A stretch of DNA of 51,637 nt from Terana coerulea (lineage: Eukaryota; Basidiomycota; Agaricomycetes; Polyporales; Phanerochaetaceae). Shown here in pieces: positions 1 to 10,820 of the stretch. How positions within the stretch are numbered: position 1 is the first letter of the stretch; each line of letters begins with the position of its first letter. The stretch lies in assembly GCA_024811115.1 (NCBI GenBank), contig JAKOGH010000792.1:1-51637 (forward strand), written 5' to 3'. Below the pieces are notes generated by a model that saw only the letters and a program-made list of their open reading frames with translations, made no database searches and had not been told where the DNA came from. The translations under genes and the position numbers were made by a program.

Positions 1-248
1 GCACGTTCGACCCGCAGTTCAACGAGCGCGCCGGCGAAGGGCCTGTACCAGGACTTCCGCGTGCAGCTCCCGCAGGGCTGGCCCGTCGGCGAGCGTGCTG
101 AGCGTCGCGCACCAGTTTACCGTCGGTGTGAGTCCTCTTAGTTTGGTTGTATGTGGGAGGAATGCGGCTGACGAATGTGTGTTTGGTGTAGGCGAGCGTG
201 GAGCACGTGTTTGACTACACGAGTGTGCACTTCAACGTGACGGCGTGA
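1..248 (+). pseudogene. Small secreted protein, family A copy 1 (3' part, frame-shifted)
   Basis: This is the 3' end of a gene paralogous to the ones at 8881-9412 (-) and 21750-22256 (+). The reading SAPAKGLYQDFRVQLPQ matches the intact copy almost residue for residue. An intron follows (128-191, GTGAGT...AG, phase 0), and the last exon encodes a tail ending VFDYTSVHFNVTA before a TGA at 246-248. The exon before the intron needs two one-base shifts, one near 15-20 and one near 85-95, to keep the family frame. It is therefore either a decaying copy or a stretch with consensus errors. The 5' end with the signal peptide lies outside the window. Function unknown; the intact copy is a secreted protein of about 140 residues. 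Confidence 0.6.
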
Positions 249-692
249 ACGTGTTCCCGAAGTGTGCAGCGAGCCTCTATGATGGACTCACGACGGACTG
301 CCGAGCTTCTTTAACCGCGGACTTTATGAGCCACACGGACTCTATCCATTACCTGTACCATCTCATCCAGACCTAATATGCCTTGTACCTTGTATGCAAT
401 ACAGTATTGTCATTGGTGAATGCCTATGGTACATCCAGATTCCTGGCAAGAACTAAGAGCGTTGCAAGCGGGTGTACAGTCCCCAGCTCATCTATCTACA
501 TTGTCAACCAAATCATGCCTCAGTGTCGCACGCTCTCCAACTACCGCGCCCACACCAGCGCTGCTGCGCGTCTCGCCTGGAACAGCTTCGAACTTGTAAA
601 TGACTATGCTACATACAGCTTCCTTGCAAAACATACAACGATACAAACATGAGCAGGGGTACGCAGTCTTCAATCACACCAACTCAACCAAC
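249..692. other. Intergenic, 444 bp
   Basis: This stretch lies between the convergent 3' ends of the family A SSP copy and the Atg14-like gene. Short open frames are present but none has family resemblance or splice structure. I see no RNA gene. Confidence 0.5.
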
Positions 693-2668
693 TCAACCAT
701 CTATATCATCGACCAAATCCCACCCATCCTCCTCCTCGACGATCGTCTCCCGCGCCCTCGCCCGCCTCCGCGCCCCTCTCCGACACCGGCGCCCGCACTC
801 CCGCGCACACGCGCCCGCGACGGGTGCGCCGCCGTCGCCTGCAGCAGCTGCGCAAAGTCGAGCGGGAAGTCGGGCGGCGTCGGCGGCGGTAGGCGCGGGC
901 CGCCCGCGTGCGACGCACGGCCGAGCGCGGGGCTGCAGCACACGGCCCACAGCGCGCCGAGCGCCTCGCCCGCGCCCGCGAGCGGCACGGGCACGCCCTG
1001 CGTGTGCGCGAGGAAGCAGACGTCGTAGAGCAGCATCGCGAGCGCGGTCGTGAAGGACGTGCCGTGCGCGCCCGAGGCGCCGCCTGCGTCGAGGCCGAGG
1101 TACGAGTCGTCGAGCGAGACGACGTGCAGCGAGGCGTGCTGCGCGGGGTCGTCTGGGTCGTCTGGGGAGGCAGGGCGTGGCGGTTGGCTCGGGCTTTGGG
1201 TGAGCTTTGAAGACAACGGGGGCGCGCGGCGTAGTTCGAGACGGGCGTGCTCACGGAGCGGCTTTGCGCGGAGGGGCGGCTCAGGCGGGCGGTGAAGCCG
1301 CAGAAGAGGGCGGCGAGGTGCTTGAGCCTGAGGCAGGCGCAGGGCTAGAAGAGACGTGTAGCGGATGCTTCGTCGACCACCTGGCTCAATCATGATCAGA
1401 AATGCCAATGTGCGAGAAGCGTAGGACGTACCGGGCCCAGCCACCGTGCTCTCCGCCCTTGGTTGCCCCAATCCAGGGCGCGCCGACGCCAAGCAGCCCG
1501 TTTCCGCGCAAATTCGGTGCCGCCGCCGGCGTTGCGGCAGACGCGGGCGGCGGCGTGGACGAGCGGCTCCAGACGACGTCGAACGGGAGCTTGATGCCAA
1601 GGTAGAACGCAAGCAGCCCGAGGAAGTGCAGCGTGTGCGTCAGCACAGCGTTGATGTGGTCCGGCGGGTACCCTGCCAGCCACTCTCAGCACGTATGTTT
1701 ATTACGCGTAGAAGTAAGTGAAGGACGTACGTCGCATGTCGCCCGGCACGGGCAGCACCAGCCCGCCAATCGTCCACTCGCCCTTCGTGCCAGCCTTCCC
1801 GCCCAGCGGCGGCCGCCCGCCGACCTCGACGACGCTGAACACCTCGACGAGCTCCTGCACAAGCCCAGAGCGCGCCCGCGCGATGGTGTCGGAGAGCGCC
1901 GTCAGCTGGTGTGTCGCGTCCTCGATCTGGCGCTGCACGTCCGCGGCGTCGTGCAGCGCGCCGGCTGGCAGCGCCGCGGGCGACGTGCGCTGAAACGGAG
2001 AGGGCGAGCTGAGGAAGACGTGGAGGGCGTGCTGAGAGCGCGCATGCCTTGTAACAAAGAGAGACGGGCTTGGGGAGAAGACGTCGGCGCTGGGCGAGAG
2101 ATAGACGAGGGCGGACGGGAGGGCGAGTTTGTAGGTGTGGAGGACGTGCTTGAGAGACGGCGTTGTGCGAGTGCATTTCGGGCTCCTTGTGGGCTCTGAC
2201 CTGGTGTGGCTTGGGTAGGTGAAGACGACGGGGCCTGAGGGACGAGCGAGTGCGCAGCGGCCAGCATACGTCGTCGCTGCGCGAGGTCTTCACGAAGTAA
2301 GCGTATGCGTTCGCGTGCTAATTATTTTAGTGAGTCAAGCTCTGCGCAGTACTGCGCTGGGACGTACTCTTCTCATTTGCCTTTCGCAGAGCGTTCAAAC
2401 CATCCCACATCTCCCTGACCCGCTCCTCTCCTCCCTTGAGGTCCGCGCGCCGGGTGCGTGCAGGATCGACGACGGTGATGAGCGACTTCTGGGCCGCAGT
2501 GATGTATGCATCGCGGTCTGCGGCTATATGCGCATACTGGGCTTGGAAGGTCTGGAGGCTGATCTCGGTCAGTGGAAGAGTAGTGCTGCGAGGGCAGGCG
2601 TACTGTTGTTTGAGGCAGTTCTCGCAGCAGAACTGGCGTTGTCTAAGCTCACAGCTCTGGCATTCCAT
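693..2668 (-). CDS. Atg14/UVRAG (Vps38)-like subunit of PI3-kinase complex
   Basis: The N-terminus MECQSCELRQRQFCCENCL holds paired CxxC motifs typical of fungal Atg14, then a helical coiled-coil stretch. A conserved block follows (ELVEVFSVVEVGGRPPLGG, EWTIGGLVLPVPGD, YPPDHINAVLTHTLHFLGL, LPFDVVW), then FTTALAMLLYDVCFLAHTQGV, and a C-terminus with VEEEDGWDLVDD. This order fits the Atg14/UVRAG family (PF10186), which recruits the Vps34 lipid kinase to autophagic or endosomal membranes. Visible introns start at about 2355, 1727 (GTACGTCC) and 1430 (GTACGTCC). Exon frames do not join cleanly in several places, around 2130-2190, 1290 and 740-780. All are GC-rich stretches, so the model is approximate. 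Atg14 is favoured over Vps38 because of the cysteine motif. The gene is divergent from the BTB gene at 3035. Confidence 0.72.
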
Positions 2669-3034
2669 CCGAGCGGTAGTAGGTAGAAAGAGTATGTAGC
2701 GGATGTGGTATGGAGGAAGTATGACTGATGAGGTCGTCTCGGTCGCAGCTCGGCTGCAATAGCCTCCGCCACCTCGGAGCCTAGCGGAGAAGCGCTAGTT
2801 TAAGCTCAGTGCGCGTCACTCTCAGCCCGCCCGTTCTCCGATAATCCTTCTCCGCCACTCTAGCGCTTCAACGTTTAACTCTCAGTATTGGCTCGACGAT
2901 CCTTTAAATACTCCGTGAGTATGTGAACTCCCCTACACATATGTTCCTGAACTGAACAGGACTTGTCAGATATCATTCAGTATCTAGACCGACGCTGTCG
3001 TACGAATATTCGCCTTGAGTTCAAGGTCTTCGGG
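2669..3034. promoter_or_regulatory. Shared divergent promoter region, 366 bp
   Basis: The region separates the start of the Atg14-like gene (-) from the BTB gene (+). It should carry both promoters by position alone. I see an A/T-richer stretch near 2900-2915 (CCTTTAAATAC) that could serve as a TATA-like element for the BTB gene, but nothing decisive. Confidence 0.35.
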
Positions 3035-3984
3035 ATGTCTTCTACATCCCGCCCCAGGATCACAGTCCGGAGGGCTCCGAGGGCACGCTCACCCTCCGTC
3101 GAGTTCGTCCGCTTCCAGAGAACCGCCCTCGCACCGTTCAACGAATCCGCTGATTTCATTATCCGTACGTCGCTCAACACCCGTTTCCACGTTTTCGCTG
3201 CTGTTCTGTCGCTCGCGTCCTCGTTCTTCCGCAACCTCGACCGCACGCCGCCCAACCCGCGCGAGCCCTTCATCCTGGAAATCCCCGAGTCCGACGCCCC
3301 ACTCGAGACGGTGCTGCGCCTCGTGTACCCCCCTGCCGGACCCCGTACTGCTCGACCTCGACGACCTCGTCGCCGCGTACGAGCTTGCGGACAAGTACGC
3401 CGTGCTCTGCGCGCACGACGCGCTGCGGCGGATGCTCCTCCACCCACGCTTCGTGGGGCTCGAGCCCGCGCGCGTGTACGCCGTCGCGCTTCGCTTCGGA
3501 CTTGTCGAAGAAGCTAACGCCGCGGCCCTACAGGCGTGCAAAGCGTCGGCGGCGTGGCCGTTCTACGAGGAACTCGAATGTATCACCGGCGCGCAGTACC
3601 ACCAGCTCATTGCGTTTCACCGCGCACGGGCGCGGCGGCAGTCAGCTACTGCAGCAGATGAAGGTGACTGAGCATTGCACGAAATGCGGGCTGAGTGCGC
3701 CAGGCAAGACGTGGGCCATGGCGTACAGAGACCGAGCGACCCCGCTGCTGATGGAAGCGCCAGCGAACGACCGTATATTCTCACATGGTTTTGTCGCGGA
3801 CGTGGCGAAAGACTTGAAATGCGCGGAGTGCGCGCGGACAATGCTGCAGGCTTTACGGCCGGGTGGGTCGTTGTCCAAGTTCCAAGAAGCTATTCAGAAG
3901 ATCCCTTTGGAAGCCATCCCATGTAAGCCAGACACCTCAACATTGAAGGAACAATGACGCTCACAATACACTACAGATATGTAA
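3035..3984 (+). pseudogene. BTB/POZ domain protein, frame-shifted copy
   Basis: The gene aligns from end to end with the intact BTB gene at 10821-11767. Shared blocks are RSPSVEFVRFQ, ADFIIRTSLNTRFHV, RTPPNPREPFILEIPE, LVAAYELADKYAVLCAHD, ITGAQYHQL and DRIFSHGFVADVAKDLKC. The start at 3035 matches the N-terminal arm of the paralogue. Two single-base insertions break it: one in the C run at 3328-3333 (after RLVYP) and one near 3629-3631 (after FHRAR). The last intron (3923-3976, 54 nt) and a tiny last exon ending at 3984 are conserved with the paralogue. In such proteins the BTB fold mediates dimerisation or Cul3 binding; the partner here is unknown. Either a true pseudogene or two consensus errors in GC-rich runs. 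Confidence 0.72.
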
Positions 3985-4646
3985 AAGGGACGCATTTTGG
4001 CCAGGTGCAGATGAGATCCTCCCACCATTGGAAGCGCTGGCATCGGACTTCGACCGATTCTGTGCTCGCATGCATGCATCCAGCAGACTGCAGCCATCAT
4101 GTGGATTCGAGGATCCGTTTATTCGGGGGTGCTTCAAGATTGTTACCCCAAGGGGAAAATTTATGACGTTCATGTCGGAATTTATCAGAAATCGATGCAC
4201 TGTCTTAACAGTATGTGCAACGCATGATTCGTTCTGAATCTCTACCGCAATTTTGACTAACAAGATTGGCCCCATGCTGAATATCGTGACGAGCTGTGTT
4301 TCTGCGGTTAAGCAACGATGTTGAGATACCTTGGTAATTCTGTGGCTCCTTGAGCTTTCTAATACATCAATGTCTTTCCATTTACGGACGTGGCGCATTC
4401 GTTGGCCAACTACACCACCTACTCAGATTCAAATCCCGATTGGGGTTAAACTCGCTCCTCGCTCATTCCGTGGCTCTCATTCTACGACAGCCATTTGCAC
4501 CTCTTTCTCTCCAACCGAACCTCCCTCCACCCAACCAGTGCTACCTAGTGCCCCCGCCTCTCCGCACATTGCTACCTTGTGCCACCCACTACATTGTCCC
4601 ACAGCCACTCATACTTTCCTCTCTATATCAACTCGCTCCGTCCGCC
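3985..4646. other. Intergenic, 662 bp
   Basis: I see no convincing gene. The last 200 bases are pyrimidine-rich with a CTATATCA element at about 4622-4629, which could be the promoter and leader of the small gene at 4647. Confidence 0.35.
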
Positions 4647-4976
4647 ATGTTGAATGCCACCGCGACCCCCACCACCCGTTCTTCCGCCCCCTTCACCACC
4701 AACAAATCCAGCTGTAGCCTCCCGAGAGCCACCTCGGGAGGCGCAGTACCGAGTGAACGATCGCAAGGGTTCATGCCCGTGAAGAAGAGGCGCAGGGCCG
4801 AAGCCGTCGAAGTCGACGACTCGAACACAGAGAACATCGCGCCAAAGGTGAGCGGTCCTCCCATTCTCTGAGACCTCGCTAACATGATGACGAATTAGCA
4901 ATTCTTGTACGCCACTGGGAGGCGATCGACGCGCCGAAGGCACTCACCTGCGACCTGCGCAGTGCGCCGAAGATGA
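4647..4976 (+). CDS. Hypothetical small basic protein, two exons
   Basis: An ATG at 4647 follows a pyrimidine-rich leader. Exon 1 (4647-4847) encodes 67 residues with a Thr/Ser-rich start and a basic cluster KKRRRAEAVEVDD that looks like a nuclear localisation signal, followed by NTENIAPK. A GTGAGC donor at 4848 and a TTAG acceptor at 4897-4898 bound a 51-nt intron. Exon 2 would add about 25 arginine-rich residues and stop at 4974-4976. A second frame from 5011 stays open for 86 codons, so an indel could extend the protein. I do not recognise the family. The model rests on leader, start and intron signals only. Confidence 0.35.
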
Positions 4977-6222
4977 CCAGCGGCGTCGCCCGGTTGAACC
5001 ACCTCACCTGGTGGCCACTCAGCAGCTGGAGGTGCCGACCGCCGACGCTAGGAAGACTTCCGGAGTTGCCGCCTCCAGAAGCCGTCCGGCGTGGATGGAC
5101 GTGCTACGATCGCTGAAGATTGCATCCCCCGTTTTATATACCCTCAGCCTTCAGTTAAGTGGCGTCACCTGTCTGCTGCCACTTCCTTTGCTGTGTTATT
5201 CCATTGTTTTCCTGGGTCAGCGTGATTCCACTGTTGTCTTTTGCTTCCTTTGTATAACGAAATGCGAATGATTCACCAATACTTAGGACTTCCCATGCCT
5301 TCTAGCGCGGCCTCGGTACAAGGAATCAGACTGTCACCTCCCTTCACCTGACAGCGTAACAGGATTACTTAACGGAGAAAATCAGGGTAAGCGACGCGGT
5401 GCATGCATCGCACGCATTCCTATGCTCGCTCTCGCTGGAAGTTTCGTAAGAGGCGAAAAACGGTGGGATGCAGAAGTACAACATGCTTTTTTGGGTGACA
5501 CGAGGAAGGGTATCAGCGCCCTCTGTCCGGCTGCCTGGCACGCGACTAGGTATCGCGACAGCTGCTTTTATGAGCGCATCGCGGGAGAAACCGCATTGCT
5601 GTCATGTCGGGAGGCTTGACACCGCTTCAGATGGGCGGCACATTTGTAGCGCCCTTTCTGTCGGAGCGAGAGAGGAGCCGTCTGTCACTAGACGCATGTG
5701 TGGTACAGTCGTTGAGTTGCAGCGTAGTCGCCGGGCGGTGTGAGCCAAGACGAGCGCGCCGCGGCGGTGCAGAACCCCGAATTTGGTCACTAAGATGAGG
5801 CCTGTTATCTCGGCGCACAGAGCAGTGAAGATGTCTGAAATCAAAGCCGTAACAAGACGCAACAAGTACGCTGGATGAACTCTCCCTAGGTAAATCTTTA
5901 AATCTGTGATATAAGCGTTAAATAGCTCCGCTAATCTGGTTTTATGAGAGAAGACTATGGCCGTACATTGCCGACGGCACCGTTCATGTGATGAGGTCCG
6001 GGGCGGCCATTCATTCGAATGGATGGCCTCGAGACTCGTGCATACCCATCTTGATGGGCGCGACAGATATAGGTACGCGAGGTCAGCAAGCATTCCTCTT
6101 CGAGCACGTTGCACAAGACATACCTTCGGAATTCTTGCGTCTGTAGGATATATAGACTGAGCAGGAGCGAACAGTAAAAGCAAGCACCCAGCTTCCTATC
6201 GATCTCCCTTGCGTTCTTCAGC
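4977..6222. other. Long gene-poor stretch, 1.2 kb
   Basis: Open frames here are short and overlap on both strands without family resemblance. Near its end a GGATATATAG element at 6147-6156 lies about 70 bases before the start of the secreted-protein gene and is its probable TATA box. Confidence 0.4.
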
Positions 6223-6695
6223 ATGCGGCCCTCGGCTCGTCTTTCTACGTTTATTGGCGCGCTTGTTGCACTGGGAGGGGTCTCCGCTGCCCCTGCTCTA
6301 GCGGAGGTAAGGTTCACGACGTTTGTGTCTGCGAGAATACTCACTTATTTATGTCCCTCGGAAGCGCTCCGATGGAAGCATCTACGCATGCACGGACTGG
6401 AACTGGGGAGGAAACTGTCAGAACTTCTGGTTCGACGATGGCGTTTGCAACAACTTCCCGAGTAGCTTCCAGGACGACATCTCCAGCGTCGGCCCAAGTC
6501 AGGGGTGGACCTGCATCATGTTCCCGTAAGTTTTGCTGTTGTTGAAGTAAATTGTTATGATTGACCATCGCTTTCGATAATAGCAACTACGATTGTAACG
6601 ATAATCAGGGCACATACTATATCTCGTACCCGGGTGTCTCCCAGCTGACCACCGACAACGACGCCTTCAGCTCCTTCGCTTGTTTCCGCAACTAG
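6223..6695 (+). CDS. Cysteine-rich secreted protein, beta/gamma-crystallin-like
   Basis: There are three exons: 6223-6306, 6365-6525 and 6584-6695. The introns of 58 nt have GTAAGG and GTAAGT donors. They join in frame to a 118-residue protein. Residues 1-23 form a signal peptide ending GGVSAAPA. The mature part has six cysteines in the order YACTD, GGNCQ, GVCNN, WTCIM, YDCND and FACF. The pattern NWGGNCQNF ... DDISSVGPSQGW ... C ... PGVSQLTTDNDAFSSFAC resembles the two-motif crystallin-like fold found in small secreted fungal proteins. That would give three disulfides and an extracellular location. A TATA element sits about 70 bases upstream. Function is unknown; it could be a wall-associated or effector-type protein. 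The fold call is by pattern only. Confidence 0.75.
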
Positions 6696-7417
6696 TCGAA
6701 GAGCAATGGTGCTGTGAGTATACGACGGCGCGGCGGGAAATCGTGGTAGCTCACATGCATTGATGGGATCATCTTCCATGACTCTGGGAAAACGGCAGTG
6801 CCTGCACAGTAGCTCACGGTAATGATGTGGGAGGTTCAAGATGTGAAGTGATGGTTCGTATCGTATACCTATATGCACTGATTACGAAGTGTGCAGAATG
6901 GGACGAGTTTTAAGCGCGCCTGATAAGTTTCTGGGGGATCAGAATACCGATGTCCATAATTTGAGCTATGTGTCACTGGCCTGCACATGTCTAATGTCGC
7001 CACAACCACGGAGCCTTTAATCACCACCTATCTCCTGAGTTCATGCGTGAAAATGTCGGGGTGCGGCGTGGCATAGGCCTGGATACGGTCGCGAACGAGG
7101 ACAAAAGGGTTAAGTTCAACAATTAACGAAAATTATGCTGCGCGGATCAAACGCCACAAAGGTTCGGTGATGGCCGAATCTCTCTTTTCTTTATTAGTTG
7201 ACTTGGACCTGCTCGTCCTTGTTGCCCTCACCCCACCATTTACTTCACTGTCTCAGGCGACTCGCTCTTGAACACATCCCTACCATTGCTTTGTTCTACT
7301 CGCCGCCCGTTCGAACTTCACCTCCGCTGTCTTCTGGGTCTGCGCTCCGTCTACCGTACGCCACACACGTTGGCCACCTCATATCTCGTACTTGGCCGTT
7401 TCTCGACACCATCCGAC
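6696..7417. other. Intergenic, 722 bp
   Basis: It holds the 3' flank of the secreted-protein gene and, in its last 150 bases, a pyrimidine-rich leader before the MYND gene start at 7418. I see no gene or RNA in it. Confidence 0.4.
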
Positions 7418-8570
7418 ATGTCTCTCGACCCAGAAAACTACATAAACGTGGAGTACGCGAATGCCTTCCTTGAAGAGTGCACAGACGCGTCCGGGGTAAA
7501 CCAGGATCTCGTTCATCTCACAGACCGCCTGTTCAAAGTCCACGCCGACGCTCAACTCACAAAGTCAACACGGCCACATAATGCAGAAGAACGCGAGCTG
7601 ATTGTAAGCAAGCTTCCGTCGCGAACTCAGGATGCCTTCAGCCTGCGCCACAAGCTGGGCATCTGCTGCGAACGTGAGGGTTGCGCCTGGATGGACCCGG
7701 ATCCTCAGAGCAAGGCCTTGAAACGATGTGGCGGCGTACGTAATCATCCTGCGCAACGATATTTCGGGGCTCATCAAAGTTTTTAGTGTCGTCAAGTCAT
7801 ATATTGCGGACAAGAGGTTTGTCGCAGTACTCTATTTACTAGGACTATCACTAACTAAACAACTCGCATCGTAGTGTCAGCGGAAAGACTGGCAAGTCCT
7901 GGTTCAGAAATATGTGGCCCAGCTAACTGACCCGTTGCTATAGGCGTAATCATAAGGAAAAATGCCGCTCTGGAAACATCACGTTCATGGGTGGCGGCGA
8001 GGGACCTATCAAAGACTACGCTCACATGATGCTCAAGAACCCCCTGCTGGCGAGCTTGCTCCAAGGATACGGCGTCACTGTGTGTGATATGGATCGCGAC
8101 CGCACTCTTGGGGCTATGCAGCGTGTCGTACTGACCTGTACCACGATCCCCGACCCAACTTGCTCCGACGGTTCCAGGCGGATTCTTCAGTTGTCCCGCG
8201 TCGAGCTGCAGGACACCTCCTTCATGTACGGTGGTATCCAGATGATCACTCAAAACGCGCCCTCTCTGTCTTTGGTCCAGCTGTACTTCAAGTCTGATGA
8301 GCCTGGTATTGACGGAACCTACGAGACCATGGAGAATGCGGAGGCACCATATCTAGCAGTGTTCCAACGATACAAGTATCCCGTCACTGCCTTGCTGTGC
8401 GTCCACATTTTCTTCATACTCGTGAAATATCGTGCTCACGGTGGACGTAGTTGGTTCAATCAGGCTATCAGAGATGATGTCGAAGACAACTATAAGTTAC
8501 GTGTGGTAAGTTCAGCCGTCGAGCTAATACCGGACATCTTCTCACCAGTTTATATACGCAGCCCGTCTGA
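7418..8570 (+). CDS. MYND-type zinc-finger protein
   Basis: Five exons (7418-7735, 7787-7816, 7875-7891, 7944-8505, 8562-8570) join in frame to 311 residues. The MYND zinc finger spans residues 84-129. Its ligands are C84, C89, C104, C107, C113, C117, H125 and C129, with the usual YC...C...DW..H...C spacing. The finger is cut by three introns of 51-58 nt. The third (7892-7943) is GC-AG with the strong donor GCAAGT; using it gives DWRNHKEKC, which is exactly the MYND ending, while any GT donor there breaks the frame. The C-terminal half is not recognisable by motif. Fungal MYND proteins of this type are multicopy and mostly uncharacterised; the domain usually binds proline-rich peptides. The last tiny exon is the least certain part. 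Confidence 0.8.
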
Positions 8571-8880
8571 GATTTCGTGAATCGCGGTGTTTCCTGTTCT
8601 TGTACTTGTATCAACTCAACCGGAATTCCCATGTACGTTGTACTCATGTTGTCAAATCGTGTCGTGTCCTGTGGCACAATCCCAAATGTCCTTCGCTGCA
8701 GGTGGGTGAACGGATAGCCTGAGGCTGCTTCCCGATGGATGAGGTTGCAATTAGAAGTGGTCATTGTGATATAAAAAGAACGACGTGGTCATGCCAGCCA
8801 TAGAGCATGAGTAGTGAAGTCCGTACGAAACGTGAAGACTTTAGCGGCCTCATGGTGCCATGTAATGTACGTGGGCTGAA
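8571..8880. other. Convergent 3' flanks, 310 bp
   Basis: The stretch lies between the 3' ends of the MYND gene (+) and family A SSP copy 2 (-). No gene is visible. Confidence 0.4.
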
Positions 8881-9412
8881 TCACTGAACGTTGATGTGAA
8901 CGGTGGTGTAGTCAAAGACATCGAAGAGAGTCGCCTATGTCACGCAACAGATCAGCATCCGTGTTTCAGCATCGGTTGAAACACTCACTCCGCCCTCCTT
9001 GAACTGGTGCGCAACCTGAATGACCGCCTCGCCAGACTGGAGCTGGGGTAGCTGCAAGCGGAAGTCCTGATAGAGCCCCTTCGCGGGCGCGGACGAATTG
9101 TCACGCGGGTTAAATACGCCACTGTAGAGCACGGTTGCCGGGCCCCACTGGTCGGGCGAACTGCAGACGTCGAAGCAGTTGTTAACGGCAATGACCACGG
9201 AGGTCTGTTGCAACGGGCCGAGGGATTCCTACGTTTCCGTAGGTCAGCATCTAACCGCATGAAAATGGAGAAGATACACGTACGTCTTGTCGAAGCTCGA
9301 CTGTGAAGAACTCGCCGCCCGGAAGGGTCTGACTGGCTGTGGGTTCAGTGATGTGCAGGCGCTGAGCGAGGGCACATGCGGCAAGGGCAGCAAGAACGAA
9401 GAAAGACTTCAT
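8881..9412 (-). CDS. Small secreted protein, family A copy 2 (intact)
   Basis: There are three exons: 9284-9412, 8989-9228 and 8881-8934. They are separated by phase-0 introns of 55 and 54 nt and encode 140 residues. Residues 1-16 (MKSFFVLAALAACALA) are a clear signal peptide. The mature part begins QRLHITEPTASQTLPGGEF, a beta-sandwich-like opening. It continues with a short cysteine loop (NNCFDVCSS), the block SAPAKGLYQDFRLQLPQ and a tail VFDYTTVHINVQ. The same intron positions and blocks recur in the copies at 1-248 and 21750-22256. I do not recognise a named domain, although an extracellular Ig-like fold is plausible. Probably secreted to the wall or medium. Confidence 0.82.
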
Positions 9413-9504
9413 GTTTGAGCTGAGAAGAAGAAAGAGCAACGATTAAAAAGCTGAAGACTGAGGAAGACAAGGAAGGCGTGCTGCTGAATCTTGAGGTACC
9501 TCAA

Positions 9505-9518
9505 CGCACTATATATAC
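9505..9518 (-). promoter_or_regulatory. TATA box of SSP copy 2
   Basis: On the minus strand this reads TATATATAGTG, about 95 bases upstream of the start codon at 9412. That is a normal distance for a fungal core promoter with a leader of some 60 bases. Confidence 0.55.
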
Positions 9519-10764
9519 GGAAGGCATAGCGGGCATGAAAGCCGCAGCAGAGTCGATTTACGCGTGATGACTTCTTTGCTGGTGCGCTCGTCGGGCAAGG
9601 ATGGCCAAAATTTCAGCATGTGCGCACCCGTACTTGGCGTGGATCATTGACAGGCGGACATTCAGCGCACGGCACTGCAGCACAGACACGGGCGTTGGAT
9701 GGCGCCGCTCGTTCTGCCCGATCAGCGTCGGGCGCGGAGGCACTGTGCCGCCGCCGACAGCAATGCTACTTCCGAGCAAAAAAGGCTATCCTGTGAGAGA
9801 AATTAGAGCGTAAAATTGTCTTGAGCAGCGTCTCACACTGACCGTACTTCTAAGCAATAACCATGCAGCTGGTAGCTTAGTAAGCGCGCAACTTATTTAT
9901 GCATCTAAATGTTGGAACGACTAGCTTTGCTGTCAGTGCCCAGCGCAAATGAGCAACAGAGAAGAGATAGATACATGCAGTATTTGTCATCAAGTAGTGA
10001 TAGACAGTTCAGTCCAGACACCAGGAACAATGGCGTGTGACAGCACAGGAAGGGCACCATCCATTTAGCTGCCTTCAGGCTATCCGTTGCTAACTCCAAA
10101 CATATCTTCCTGCATGGGTCTTCTGTGCTCGGTCTCTATCTGTGCCATTCGTAGCTCCAGGATGCGATTTGCTGTCTCGCCACGTCTGACGATCCCGCGG
10201 TCAGAAATTGCCCAGAGAATCCACGCCGGATGTGAGAGCCAGATCAGGTTTGCCTCAAATCCGGACAAAGGAAGACAACGCTTGAAGTTCTTCGGGGACG
10301 ATTTGTGCAAGAGCTCTGCATAGGTCCAGGAGGAGCTGGAACAGTGGACACTGGGCGCCATCTGCATGCATGGAGCTGGGGAGAGGTACCATTACTGGAT
10401 CAGCGATCTGGGTGCATGTTCTCTTGATTCCACGATGAGATCGAAAGCGAGTATTATAAGGGTCTTCAGCGATTATGCAGCCTACGCACAGGTGAAGGTC
10501 GAAAGGCAAGCAGCGGATGTCGGAAGCGCTGCAAGTGAAGCCGGCGCTCCGAGTCATCATATTTTGTGCTCTATCTTGAACCACCACCACCCTCAGCGAC
10601 GGATTGAATCAATTGCATCTTCTTGCGTGAAGTGAGCACATAAAACGCTCCTAGATACTCACCACTTTGTCCTCACACGAAGGCACAATCATCCCAGCAT
10701 GCCGCGTAGGTGGTCTTCCTTATGCTTCAATGGGCCACATGAGCTTTAGCACGACACGTCCACA
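9519..10764. other. Intergenic with a possible minus-strand gene relic
   Basis: Most of the stretch shows nothing. Two overlapping minus-strand frames at 10080-10590 have protein-like composition, for example FEANLIWLSHPAWILWAISD and NRILELRMAQIETEHRR. They are in different frames, lack a clear start or intron joining them, and match no family I can name. They may be a decayed gene or noise. Confidence 0.3.
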
Positions 10765-10773
10765 CATAAAAAG
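10765..10773 (+). promoter_or_regulatory. TATA-like element of the intact BTB gene
   Basis: CATAAAAAG lies 48 bases before the ATG at 10821. Transcription starting some 25-30 bases downstream would exclude the in-frame ATG at 10785. This supports the start at 10821, which also matches the N-terminus of the paralogue at 3035. Confidence 0.5.
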
Positions 10774-10820
10774 CCCTTCCCGCCGTGGACGAGTCTGCTC
10801 ACAGGCTTTCCGCGACCCCG

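Noticed and set aside
701..1612. 303-codon open frame on the minus strand, as a single protein
   Set aside because: It mixes true Atg14-like text (from about 1200 down) with out-of-frame sequence upstream and runs over an intron; not a protein by itself.
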